A DNA stretch of 15,653 nucleotides from an uncultured Collinsella sp. (GCA_900550355.1 URRT01000028.1:1-15653); one strand, 5' to 3'. Numbered from the stretch's first letter, positions 7,221 to 14,771 are shown. Program-made: numbers and translations. The notes: generated by a model from the letters alone, not told the origin.

Positions 7221-7294
7221 TGCAAGTTTTTCTCACAGCATGACAAGAACTTGCGAGTTTTGCAAGTTTTTCTCACGTAGCGACAAGAACCTGC
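7221..7294. repeat. Tandem palindromic repeat upstream of the DUF4143 gene
   Basis: Two 34-bp units at a 40-bp period (7221-7254 and 7261-7294) share TGCAAGTTTTTCTCAC, then GACAAGAAC after a 5-base variable gap, then TGC. Each unit is itself an imperfect inverted repeat: the left arm GCAAGTTTTTCTCA pairs with TGACAAGAACTTGC apart from two mismatches. A further half-site-like TGACAAGCAACTTGC lies at 7338-7352. The first unit ends 15 bp before the chosen start codon of the ATPase. An operator or recombination site would fit; neither is shown. From 7353 to 7588 I see no other gene. Confidence 0.7.
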
Positions 7295-7588
7295 ATATCC
7301 GTCCGTGGCCATTTGCAGTCGGATTCCGGCGAGGCTATGACAAGCAACTTGCCACATGGCCGACACGGAGCCATGGCATGCGCGGAATCTTGGGGGCAGG
7401 ACTTCTCCCAGCAGCCTATAAGACGAAAACACATACACATAGATAGAGAGAGGCCCAGCAAGACACGGCACCAAGGCCGCAGCCACAAACTTGAGTAGCC
7501 GATAGTCTAAAAATCACATACGCCCAAAACACGAACGGTCGATCTGTTATCCTGGCGCCAACATAGTCTTTCGAAAGGTTTGGCCGGG

Positions 7589-10465
7589 ATGACTACGCAG
7601 CAGCAGATTGATATTGAATTCGACTCGCTTGCACGCGGGAACGATTCACCCAAGCTCATCGCCAACTCAAAGGCGACAGGCGGAACACTACTATCCGTTA
7701 TCAAGGAGCAGCTCTCAACCTGCGGCTCTTTTGACTTTTGCGTAGCGTTTGTTGCAGACGGCGGCCTTCAAATCCTGGTCGAGACGTTCCAAGAGCTCAA
7801 GCAGGGTGGCATTAAGGGCAGGCTGCTCACGTCCACCTATCTCAACTTCAACTCACCCGATGCCTTTCGCAAGCTCCTGGAATACGACAACATGGAAGTT
7901 CGCGTATTCCAGGGTAATCTGCATGCCAAGGGATACATTTTTGATAAAGGCGAAACCAGCACGGTCATCGTCGGCAGCTCGAACATGACGCAGACCGCCC
8001 TCACCTGTAATAAAGAATGGAACGTGCTGTACCAGACTGTCGAGAACAGCCGCCTACTCGGCGAGCTGAGGGGCGAGTTCAATTCGTTGTGGAACGACAC
8101 CTCAACCGTTTTGCTTTCCCAAGACTGGATTGAGAACTATGCCGCATATCGATCGGCACATCCCTCAAAGCCCAAATCGAAACCGACGTTCCAGGCAACT
8201 GTTAGCCCAACCACGAACGACCTCGAAGAAATCAAGCCCAATAAAATGCAGCAGCGCGCCCTTGAGGCGCTCGGCGTAATCCACCGCAAGGGCGAGACCC
8301 GTGCATTGCTGGTCTCGGCAACCGGCACTGGCAAGACCTTCCTTTCGGCGTTCGACGTGCTCGCAACTAAACCCCGGCGCATCCTCTTTCTTGCGCACCG
8401 CCGACGCATTATAGACGCCTCCCGTGTAAGCTATGAACGGCTCTTAGGTAGTACCTATACGTTCGACACCTATCAAACTGGCAAGAATATAAGCAATGCC
8501 ACCTGCGTGTTTGCCATGTGTTCTTCGGTCGCCAAACATCTGAGCGATTTCCGTCCCGATGAGTTCGACTACATCGTCATCGACGAGGCCCACCGCACGG
8601 GATCTCAGAGCTACCAATCCATCATGTCGCACTTTACGCCTCGGTTTTATCTTGGCATGACCGCTACGCCTAATCGCACCGACGGCTACGACGTCTTTGC
8701 CCTTTTCAATCACGTCATCGCGTTCCAGATCACGCTGCAGGACGCTTTGGCCGAAGAGATGCTAGCCCCCTTCCATTATTTTGGCATTCACGATCTGGAG
8801 ATTGACGATGAGACGGTCGAAGATACCGCTCTGTTCGGGCGTTTGACGTCCGATGAACGCGTGCGTCACATCACCGAGAAGATCGAAGAATATAGCGTCG
8901 CCAAAAGCAACCGCAGGGGCTTAATTTTCTGCAATCGAAACGCCGAGACCGAAGAACTGTCGCGCAAATTCAACGTTCTCGGATATCGAACGGCTGCGAT
9001 TAGCGGTCAAGATTCCGATGAAGTCCGCGATGCCGCGATCAGCCAACTTGAAGCCGGCGAGCTCGAGTACATTTTCTCGGTCGATATCATGAACGAGGGC
9101 GTCGACATCCCCTCGCTCAATCAGATCATCATGCTTCGACGCACCGACTCCGCAATCATCTTTGTTCAGCAGCTCGGACGAGGTTTGCGCCTGAATGATG
9201 GCAAGGAATACGCACTGGTACTAGATTTTATTGGCAATTACCAGAGCAACTTCTTGGTGCCCATCGCGCTTTCGGGTGACAAGACGTACAACAAAGACCG
9301 TCTGCGTCGTCTCGTCCAAGAGAGCGATTCGGCGATCCCCGGATGCTCAACGGTAAGCTTCGATCGTATTTCCGAAGCTCGCATCTATAAGGCCATCGAC
9401 GGCGGCGACTTTACCTCCGTCAGATTTTTGAAGAACGAATATCTCGACTTGCGCCAGAAACTCGGCAAGATTCCATCGCTGCTCGAATTTGATCGTAATG
9501 GCTCCATCGATCCGCTGCTTATCTTCAAGAACAGCGGCCTGGGGTCCTACCACGCATTTCTTTCCAAACACGAGCCGGGCTACACAGTCCATTTTTCCTC
9601 TGATCAAACCAAGATTCTCAAATTTATTTCGCAAAAGCTCGCCGCGGGCAAGCGATTCGAAGACCTCTATTTGCTTCAAACGCTCGTCGAAGCCGGACAC
9701 GAGGGCTATCGACATATGCGCGAGGCCGCGCTTAGGAACTACCGCGCACAACTTAAGGACAGCGCCGTTAGGCCGGCAATCGCCGTCCTTAAGGGCGACT
9801 TTGCCACTCCTAAGGATTTCGTTTCCCTGCTTATTGACGACGGAACCGGACCTCGTCTGACCGAAGTGTTTGCGAGCGCCCTGCGCAACGCAGAGTTCAA
9901 GCGTCAGATTCTCGAGGTGCTGGATTTTGGCATTGCGCGCAACCGACTCGACTATGCCGAGACGTACGAGAACACAAATTTCGTTCTCAATGCCAAGTAC
10001 ACATACGAAGAGGTTTGCCGCTTGATGAACTGGGAAAAGAACATCAACGGCCAAAATCTTGGCGGCTACTTCTACGACGAAAAGACCAACACATTCCCCG
10101 TGTTTATTAACTATGACAAGGCACCCGACATTAGTGAGTCAATTCAGTATGAAGACCGCTTTGTTTCGCCGAGCAAGCTAGTTGCAATCTCTAAGAACAA
10201 CCGCACGCTCAACTCCCCCGAGATTCTGCGACTGCAGGCATGGCCAGAAAACGGCTTGAAGACGTATTTGTTTATGCGAAAGAACAAGGACGATAAGGGT
10301 GGTAAGGAGTTCTATTTCTTAGGCGAAATGCATCCGACCGGCGAGTTCGAGGCTATTAAAACTAAAAGCAACGACAACGCCGTCGAAATCGAATATGAGC
10401 TCAACGCACCCGTGAGGCAGGACATTTACGAGTTTATGCTCAGCGATCTTAGTGAAGCCGAGTAA
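7589..10465 (+). CDS. PLD-nuclease / SF2 helicase / DUF3427 fusion protein
   Basis: 958 aa from ATG 7589 (GAAAGG ten bases upstream). A TTG three codons earlier was rejected. The N-terminal phospholipase-D-like domain carries HAKGYIFD (H112, K114, D119) followed by GSSNM (N132), a complete HKD motif of nuclease type. The SF2 helicase core comes next: ATGTGKT (K249), DEAH (332-335), MTATPNR, and motif VI QQLGRGLR (about 527-534, R531 and R534). From about 560 to the end is a DUF3427-type region, with repeats of the pattern LxxFFxxN/G and a Tyr/Phe-rich C-terminal part. The architecture is well known in databases but not functionally defined. Combined nuclease and helicase activity suggests DNA processing, repair or defence. 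Its neighbours are the divergent DUF4143 ATPase and the convergent NUDIX gene. Confidence 0.92.
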   Translation: MTTQQQIDIEFDSLARGNDSPKLIANSKATGGTLLSVIKEQLSTCGSFDFCVAFVADGGLQILVETFQELKQGGIKGRLLTSTYLNFNSPDAFRKLLEYDNMEVRVFQGNLHAKGYIFDKGETSTVIVGSSNMTQTALTCNKEWNVLYQTVENSRLLGELRGEFNSLWNDTSTVLLSQDWIENYAAYRSAHPSKPKSKPTFQATVSPTTNDLEEIKPNKMQQRALEALGVIHRKGETRALLVSATGTGKTFLSAFDVLATKPRRILFLAHRRRIIDASRVSYERLLGSTYTFDTYQTGKNISNATCVFAMCSSVAKHLSDFRPDEFDYIVIDEAHRTGSQSYQSIMSHFTPRFYLGMTATPNRTDGYDVFALFNHVIAFQITLQDALAEEMLAPFHYFGIHDLEIDDETVEDTALFGRLTSDERVRHITEKIEEYSVAKSNRRGLIFCNRNAETEELSRKFNVLGYRTAAISGQDSDEVRDAAISQLEAGELEYIFSVDIMNEGVDIPSLNQIIMLRRTDSAIIFVQQLGRGLRLNDGKEYALVLDFIGNYQSNFLVPIALSGDKTYNKDRLRRLVQESDSAIPGCSTVSFDRISEARIYKAIDGGDFTSVRFLKNEYLDLRQKLGKIPSLLEFDRNGSIDPLLIFKNSGLGSYHAFLSKHEPGYTVHFSSDQTKILKFISQKLAAGKRFEDLYLLQTLVEAGHEGYRHMREAALRNYRAQLKDSAVRPAIAVLKGDFATPKDFVSLLIDDGTGPRLTEVFASALRNAEFKRQILEVLDFGIARNRLDYAETYENTNFVLNAKYTYEEVCRLMNWEKNINGQNLGGYFYDEKTNTFPVFINYDKAPDISESIQYEDRFVSPSKLVAISKNNRTLNSPEILRLQAWPENGLKTYLFMRKNKDDKGGKEFYFLGEMHPTGEFEAIKTKSNDNAVEIEYELNAPVRQDIYEFMLSDLSEAE

Positions 10466-10472
10466 CAAAAAA

Positions 10473-10504
10473 GGAGCGAGGCGCCATGCGGCGCCCGCTC
10501 CTTT
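10473..10504. terminator. Bidirectional terminator between helicase and NUDIX genes
   Basis: GGAGCG-A-GGCGCC (10473-10485) pairs with GGCGCCCGCTCC (10490-10501), with a one-base bulge and an ATGC loop. Six A on the left and TTTCTT on the right supply U-tracts for both directions. The stops at 10465 (plus) and 10506 (minus) lie immediately outside or beside it, so both genes share it. Confidence 0.9.
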
Positions 10505-10505
10505 C

Positions 10506-10901
10506 TTACTTAAGCCCGAGTTTCTTTTCGAGTTCCCTAACGACTTTAACGTCCGCCGGAAGCCAATCGACATCCCACAGGTTATTGGTATCGAGCCACT
10601 TCATGTCCTCGTGAGCGTGCTCTTTGAACTCCCCCGAAAGGATGGTAGCTAGGTAGCACTTCATCGACAGATGGAACGTCTCGTAATCGTGTTCGACCGT
10701 GCAAAGATAGTCAAGGTTACCGATCGTGACCTCGAGCTCTTCTTGAATCTCGCGCACGATTGCCTGCTCGCCGGTCTCGCCCGGCTCGAGCTTGCCGCCC
10801 GGAAACTCCCAGCCGTCTTTAAACTCGCCATAGCCGCGCTGGCAACTCAGGATTTTTCCATCCTTCTGAATAATCGCTGCTGCAACATTGATTGATTTCA
10901 T
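10506..10901 (-). CDS. NUDIX (deoxy)nucleoside triphosphate pyrophosphohydrolase, MutT/NudG-like
   Basis: 131 aa from ATG 10901, preceded by GGAGAGGTGAT, a strong site. The protein starts MKSINVAAAIIQKDGKILSCQRGYG, then GWEFPGGKLEPGE and the NUDIX box ending REIQEELEV. The catalytic glutamates (REIQEE) are intact. The usual Gly after the EEX of the box is Glu here, a change seen in the CTP/dNTP pyrophosphohydrolase branch, which hydrolyses NTPs or dNTPs to NMP plus pyrophosphate. It would act in the cytosol to remove damaged or modified nucleotides. The exact substrate is not readable. The gene converges on the PLD-helicase-DUF3427 gene with a 40-bp gap. A functional pairing is an inference from proximity only. 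Confidence 0.92.
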   Translation of the reverse strand: MKSINVAAAIIQKDGKILSCQRGYGEFKDGWEFPGGKLEPGETGEQAIVREIQEELEVTIGNLDYLCTVEHDYETFHLSMKCYLATILSGEFKEHAHEDMKWLDTNNLWDVDWLPADVKVVRELEKKLGLK

Positions 10902-10934
10902 AACTAGTCATCACCTCTCCAGTTGAGCCCAACC

Positions 10935-10940
10935 AGTATA
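10935..10940 (-). promoter_or_regulatory. Probable -10 box of the NUDIX gene
   Basis: TATACT on the minus strand, 33 bp upstream of the NUDIX start codon and correctly placed for a short leader carrying the GGAGAGGTGAT site. No convincing -35 is seen. The rest of 10902-11233 holds no gene; it contains the two promoter regions and GC-rich stem potential at 11140-11215. Confidence 0.45.
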
Positions 10941-11087
10941 GGTGATCGACCGCCCGCCATGTCCCAGTCGCCTGAAAACCGCCCACTCGACCAACCCTTG
11001 ACGCCGTTTTGCACAGGCACCCCATCCCCCGCTATCGAGGTCTAATACTTTTCCCACCGCCGCGCAAAAACTCATCCAACATTAATT

Positions 11088-11115
11088 TTGGCTCAAGAAT
11101 CGCTTAATCTATAAC
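11088..11115 (+). promoter_or_regulatory. Probable promoter of the DUF4342/two-component operon
   Basis: TTGGCT (11088-11093) and TATAAC (11110-11115), spaced by 16 bp, lie in a locally AT-rich patch. A leader of roughly 110 nt follows, with GC-rich inverted segments (for example GCCCGGGC and GCCCGG near 11187-11205) before the ribosome-binding site. A second possible -10 (TATAGA) lies about 10 bp downstream. Confidence 0.45.
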
Positions 11116-11233
11116 CTGCACTATAGAGTTCGACCAAGGGCGGGGCGGCGCCGCGCAACGCAGGCCGCCGAACGCTACGCTCACGCCCGGGCAGATCGCC
11201 CGGCGTCGCGCCCATCGAACGAAAGGACAGGTC

Positions 11234-11776
11234 ATGGACGACCTCGAAAAAGTTGAAACCATCCGCACCAAGTGCAACGTGAGCTACACCGACGCCAAAG
11301 CCGCGCTCGACGCCGCCGACGGCAACGTCCTGGACGCCATCATTTGGCTCGAGTCGCAGGGCAAGACCCAGACCACGTCGGCGCACGCCGCCACCGAGTC
11401 CGCGCCAGTCGATGAGCCCTCGGCCGAGATGGTCGCTGCGCAGGCCGCCTACGAAAAGTCGAGCGAAAAGACCGACTTCTCTAAGAAGATGGACAGCGTG
11501 TGGGAGTACCTCAAAAAGCTCTTCCGCCTGAGCCTGGACACCAAGTTTATCGCCACGCGCCGCGACGCGATCATCCTCAACATTCCCATCCTGATCCCCA
11601 TCGTCGCGCTGTTTGCCTGGGGCGCCACGATATGGCTGATGCTGATTGGCTTGTTCTTTGGCATGCGCTACCGCATCGACAGCGACGGCGACGTGCCCGA
11701 CAGCATCAACAACCTTATGAATCACGCCGCCGACGCCGCGGACGACATCAAGCAAAATCTGAACGACGACAAGTAA
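11234..11776 (+). CDS. DUF4342 domain membrane protein with N-terminal UBA/TS-N-like helix bundle
   Basis: 180 aa. The start has AAAGGA a suitable distance upstream. Residues 1-45 (EKVETIRTKCNVSYTDAKAALDAADGNVLDAIIWLE) match the ubiquitin-associated / EF-Ts N-terminal fold. A polar Ala/Glu-rich linker follows, then a short amphipathic DUF4342-like segment (KKLFRLSLDTKFIATRRDAIILNIP) and a hydrophobic stretch (about 114-145, PILIPIVALFAWGATIWLMLIGLFFG) long enough for one bent or two short membrane helices. The tail is acidic. The function of DUF4342 is unknown. The gene lies 18 bp upstream of the response regulator on the same strand and is most likely the first gene of a three-gene operon, so it may be a target or modulator of the two-component pair. 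Confidence 0.82.
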   Translation: MDDLEKVETIRTKCNVSYTDAKAALDAADGNVLDAIIWLESQGKTQTTSAHAATESAPVDEPSAEMVAAQAAYEKSSEKTDFSKKMDSVWEYLKKLFRLSLDTKFIATRRDAIILNIPILIPIVALFAWGATIWLMLIGLFFGMRYRIDSDGDVPDSINNLMNHAADAADDIKQNLNDDK

Positions 11777-11794
11777 TCGCAGACGGGGGCACGT

Positions 11795-12580
11795 ATGGCA
11801 CGAATCCTGATCGTAGAGGACGAGGAGAAAATCGCCCGCTTTGTGACGCTCGAGCTGGAGCACGAGGGCTACCAGGTGGAACATGCCGCCGACGGCCGCA
11901 CCGCCGTGGACCTGGCGCTGGAACGCGACTACGATTTGATTCTGCTCGATGTGCTGTTGCCGCAGCTCAACGGCATGGAGGTCCTGCGGCGCGTACGCAA
12001 GCACAAGGATGTGCCGGTGATCATGGTCACCGCGCGCGATGCCGTGATGGACAAGGTGGCCGGGCTCGATGCCGGCGCCGACGATTACCTGACCAAGCCG
12101 TTTGCCATTGAGGAGCTGTTCGCACGGATCCGCGTTGCGCTGAAGCGCTCGGAGGCCGTGAGGGCGGCTTCGGGCGTTGGTGGCGCCGGTGCCGGGACGG
12201 GCATGGCGGCCGGTGCGGGCGGAGGCGCCGCTGCGATACCCCCGGTCGGCGACTCGACCCAGGTTTCCGTCGCGCCCTCCCCCGCCGCGCTTACCGTTGA
12301 CTCGGTTGCGCTCGACCCCAACCGCCGCGAAGTCACGGTCGGCGGCTCGCCCATCGCGCTCACTGCCCGCGAGTTCGACGTCCTCGCCCTGCTTATGGCG
12401 CACGCCGGCACCGTGCTCACGCGCGAGCGCATCGCGCACGAGGCGCTGGGCTACGAATACGTGGGCGACACCAACAACGTCGACGTACACATCGCGCACC
12501 TGCGCGCCAAGATCGAGGACGCCGGCGGCGCCCGCATCATCCAGACCGTGCGTGGGGTGGGCTATGTCTGCCGCGCGTAA
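11795..12580 (+). CDS. OmpR/PhoB-family response regulator
   Basis: 261 aa. The receiver domain (1-120) has the acidic pair D9/E10, the phosphoacceptor D52 (LILLDVLLP), T79 and K101 (LTKPF). The C-terminal winged-helix DNA-binding domain (about 165-261) shows LTAREFDVLALLMAHAG, then RERI and the recognition-helix and wing signature NVDVHIAHLRAKIED, ending TVRGVGYVCRA. Between them is an unusually long linker of roughly 45 residues rich in Ala/Gly/Pro (near 124-165), where family members usually have a short one. This explains the extra length. The ATG has a weak GGGGG site, consistent with translation in an operon. Its stop overlaps the kinase start by 17 bp, and that kinase is the presumed cognate partner. 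Confidence 0.95.
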   Translation: MARILIVEDEEKIARFVTLELEHEGYQVEHAADGRTAVDLALERDYDLILLDVLLPQLNGMEVLRRVRKHKDVPVIMVTARDAVMDKVAGLDAGADDYLTKPFAIEELFARIRVALKRSEAVRAASGVGGAGAGTGMAAGAGGGAAAIPPVGDSTQVSVAPSPAALTVDSVALDPNRREVTVGGSPIALTAREFDVLALLMAHAGTVLTRERIAHEALGYEYVGDTNNVDVHIAHLRAKIEDAGGARIIQTVRGVGYVCRA

Positions 12581-13859
12581 CGCCGAGGCCAAGCGCGTCA
12601 CATCCATCGCCCGCGCCATCAACTGGAGCTATATGTGGCGCCGCTTGATGAGCTACGTCTGGCTCGATCTGCTGCTGATGGTGATTGCGGCGGCGATCCT
12701 CGTCTATGGATACAACCAGATGCTGCCCGACGGCGCGTTTACCGCAGGATGGATCCCCGGCGTCGCCGTTCACGGCATGTCGCTGGCGCCTGCGCGCGGC
12801 TGGGACCTGGCAACGCTCACCTATACCGTCGAGCTTGCGCGTACCACCAAGACTTTCCCCCTCGCGCAGGACCTCGTCGCGCTATGGCCTCTCTACCTTG
12901 TCGTTGTGGGTTGGCAGGTCATCAGCGTGCTCGACATGCTCGGCGGCGCCCGTCGCGTGCGCCGCACCATGGCACCGCTCAACGACCTGGCCTTGCGCGT
13001 GGACGAGCTCGGCCGTATGCAGCTCTCCGGCGGCAAGATGGAAACACTGGAGCAGGCCATCGAGCGCGCAAGCGTCGACTCGCCGAGCGTCACTACCGGC
13101 GACGCCGACCTGGCAAGCATCGAGGTTGCACTCAACCGCCTACTGCGCCAGATGCAAGAGGCCAAACTGCAGCAAATGCGCTTTGTCAACGATGCGAGCC
13201 ACGAGCTGCGCACGCCCATCGCGGTGATTCAGGGCTACGTAAACATGCTCGATCGCTGGGGCAAAGACGACCCGGACGTGCTGGCAGAATCTATCGCGTC
13301 CCTCAAGGCCGAAAGCGAGCACATGCAAGAGCTCGTGGAGCAGCTGCTGTTTTTGGCACGCGGCGATGCCGGGCGCACGGTCCTGCGGCGCGCAAATACC
13401 AACCTTGCCGCACTGGTCGACGAGGTATGCGAGGAATCGCAGATGATCGATACCGAGCACACGTATCGGCTGGCCTTTGACGCTGCGCTTGTCAGCGACC
13501 CGCGCTGCGACGCGCCCGTCGACGTGGCGCTCGTGAAGCAGGCTCTGCGCGTGATCGTGCAAAACGCCGCCAAGTACTCGGATGCGGGAACGACCGTCAC
13601 ATTTGGCGTAGCGCCGGATGCGGGCGCGGGCACGATCGACATAAGCGTTGAGGACGAGGGCATCGGCATGAACCAGGAATCCGCAGCTCACGCGTTTGAA
13701 CGGTTCTACCGCGCCGACAATGCACGCGATGCCGGCGCACAGGGCTCGGGTCTGGGGCTTGCCATTGCCAAGTGGATCGTCGATAGCCATGGCGGCGTCA
13801 TTGGCGTGACCTCAGTCGAGGGCGTCGGCAGCCGCTTTACGATTCGCCTGCCGCGCTAG
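12564..13859 (+). CDS. Sensor histidine kinase (HisKA/HATPase)
   Basis: 431 aa. ATG 12564 lies inside the end of the response regulator gene with GGGGTGG just upstream, so the two are translationally coupled. One membrane helix lies near 33-54 (LDLLLMVIAAAILVYGY). A loop of about 50 residues faces the outside, and a second helix (LVALWPLYLVVVGWQVISVL) ends near residue 128. A linker leads to the H-box NDASHELRTP with H213. The N-box (NAAKYSDAG), G1 (DEGIGM), F (FERFYRAD) and G2 (GSGLGLAIAKWIV) ATP-binding motifs are all complete. The signal is not readable from the short sensor loop. A bidirectional terminator follows directly. Confidence 0.95.
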   Translation: MSAARNAEAKRVTSIARAINWSYMWRRLMSYVWLDLLLMVIAAAILVYGYNQMLPDGAFTAGWIPGVAVHGMSLAPARGWDLATLTYTVELARTTKTFPLAQDLVALWPLYLVVVGWQVISVLDMLGGARRVRRTMAPLNDLALRVDELGRMQLSGGKMETLEQAIERASVDSPSVTTGDADLASIEVALNRLLRQMQEAKLQQMRFVNDASHELRTPIAVIQGYVNMLDRWGKDDPDVLAESIASLKAESEHMQELVEQLLFLARGDAGRTVLRRANTNLAALVDEVCEESQMIDTEHTYRLAFDAALVSDPRCDAPVDVALVKQALRVIVQNAAKYSDAGTTVTFGVAPDAGAGTIDISVEDEGIGMNQESAAHAFERFYRADNARDAGAQGSGLGLAIAKWIVDSHGGVIGVTSVEGVGSRFTIRLPR

Positions 13860-13878
13860 GAAGCCCCTCGGCATAAAT

Positions 13879-13912
13879 AAAGGGATAGGGCCACACGGCC
13901 CTATCCCTTTTT
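13879..13912. terminator. Bidirectional terminator between histidine kinase and VOC gene
   Basis: A perfect 14-bp stem, AAAGGGATAGGGCC (13879-13892) and GGCCCTATCCCTTT (13897-13910), has loop ACAC. TTTTT follows on the plus strand, and an AT-rich flank read as TTTATTTATG follows on the minus strand. It ends the kinase operon and probably the converging EIIB-VOC transcript. Confidence 0.92.
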
Positions 13913-13934
13913 GCTAGCTATGGCAGCTTGTGCG

Positions 13935-14309
13935 CTACTCGCGGCACAGATGCACGGCGAAACCGGCGAACTCGCGCTTAAAGTACACGAGCTTGGTGCT
14001 ACCGTCGGGCAGCAGCGCGCGCGACTCTTCGTTGACCTCGAGCCCGCGCTCGGCAAACCACTTCTCGGCCGCATCAATGTCGTTGACGGCAAAGCCGATG
14101 TGGCCCTTGGTGCCACGACCATTCTGCTTCATGACCTCGACCAGCGAATCGTTAAAGTACGAAACCGGGGTCTCGATAACGGGCAGACCCATCATCGTCG
14201 AGAACAGCTCCGCGATCTCCAGGGCGTCTGCCGGGTCGGTGGCGTTAATGCCCACATGGGCAACGCGCATGCCAAAGAGCTCGACCGGATTGGCGTTCTG
14301 CTCACTCAT
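13935..14309 (-). CDS. VOC (glyoxalase/bleomycin-resistance fold) family protein
   Basis: 124 aa. It has the paired beta-alpha-beta-beta-beta layout of the vicinal oxygen chelate fold. RVAHVGINATDP (H18) opens the first half, LVEVM carries E58, and GHIGFAVNDI (H70) opens the second half. The protein ends FAVHLCRE, so H120 may replace the usual fourth ligand. Metal-dependent isomerase, lyase or binding roles are all possible; the substrate is not readable. The ribosome-binding site is weak (AGGCG), but the gene starts only 11 bp after the EIIB stop, so the two are very likely co-transcribed. The stop is close to the shared terminator. Confidence 0.85.
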   Translation of the reverse strand: MSEQNANPVELFGMRVAHVGINATDPADALEIAELFSTMMGLPVIETPVSYFNDSLVEVMKQNGRGTKGHIGFAVNDIDAAEKWFAERGLEVNEESRALLPDGSTKLVYFKREFAGFAVHLCRE

Positions 14310-14320
14310 GCAGTCAGCGC

Positions 14321-14608
14321 CTACTGAGCCATGACGTCAAGAACGGCCTTCTCGGCAGCGACGCGGTTCATGCCGGTCATGAAGGGCACGCCGCTCACGT
14401 ACGGGCAGGTAAGGCCCTCGGGGGCAACGGTGGTGGCGATCAGCAGATCGGCGCCCTCGTCGCAAACGTCCTTGGCCTCGGAGATGGCGCACTGCACGAT
14501 CTCGTACTTGTCGGCGTAACCGTTGGCGTCGAGCATGGTGGCGACCTTCTGGGCAACGAGCGTGGAAGTAGCAGCGCCAGCACCGCAAGCCAAAACAATC
14601 TTCTTCAT
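14321..14608 (-). CDS. PTS system EIIB component, galactitol (GatB) type
   Basis: 95 aa, from an ATG with GAAGGGAG upstream. MKKIVLACGAGAATST places the phosphocysteine at C8 in the typical EIIB P-loop of the galactitol/lactose-like class. The rest (ISEAKDVCDEGADLLIATT, ending AAEKAVLDVMAQ) fits the full family length. EIIB transfers phosphate from EIIA to the incoming sugar at EIIC, but neither an EIIA nor an EIIC gene is in this window. The partner is only a VOC protein, so it may serve a transporter elsewhere or have a regulatory role. It is divergent from the gene at 14772; an AGTGTA (14643-14648, TACACT on the minus strand) is a possible -10. Confidence 0.9.
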   Translation of the reverse strand: MKKIVLACGAGAATSTLVAQKVATMLDANGYADKYEIVQCAISEAKDVCDEGADLLIATTVAPEGLTCPYVSGVPFMTGMNRVAAEKAVLDVMAQ

Positions 14609-14710
14609 AGGTAATGTCTCCCTTCATGGTTTACTTTAGGTAAGTGTACCGCAGCGAGCGATGGCGCTCGGCCTCGATGCGCTTTTATGCCAGTTTGCTT
14701 GCACGCCGCG

Positions 14711-14716
14711 TATAAT
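14711..14716 (+). promoter_or_regulatory. -10 box TATAAT of the membrane-anchored helical protein gene
   Basis: A consensus TATAAT lies 55 bp before the start codon, with only a weak TGCCAG at the -35 spacing. The leader contains a small hairpin, CGCTCG/CGAGCG (14740-14745/14751-14756), just before the AAGGA ribosome-binding site. Confidence 0.65.
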
Positions 14717-14771
14717 ACATCTAGCACGTGTTGTCATACCGCTCGCTTTACGAGCGACTAAGGACTCTAAA

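Noticed and set aside
7221..7294. CRISPR-like array
   Set aside because: Only two units with a 6-bp gap and palindromic arms, no spacers of typical length and no cas genes.
5911..10465. Restriction-modification or BREX/DISARM-type defence locus
   Set aside because: No methyltransferase, PglZ or specificity subunit is present. A PLD-helicase and an ATPase alone do not match those named systems.
11093..12622. Long minus-strand reading frame (509 codons) opposite the DUF4342 and response regulator genes
   Set aside because: It lies antisense to two genes with clear domains and operon spacing, has no recognisable motif, and has the His/Arg/Val/Gly-rich composition of a GC-rich shadow frame.
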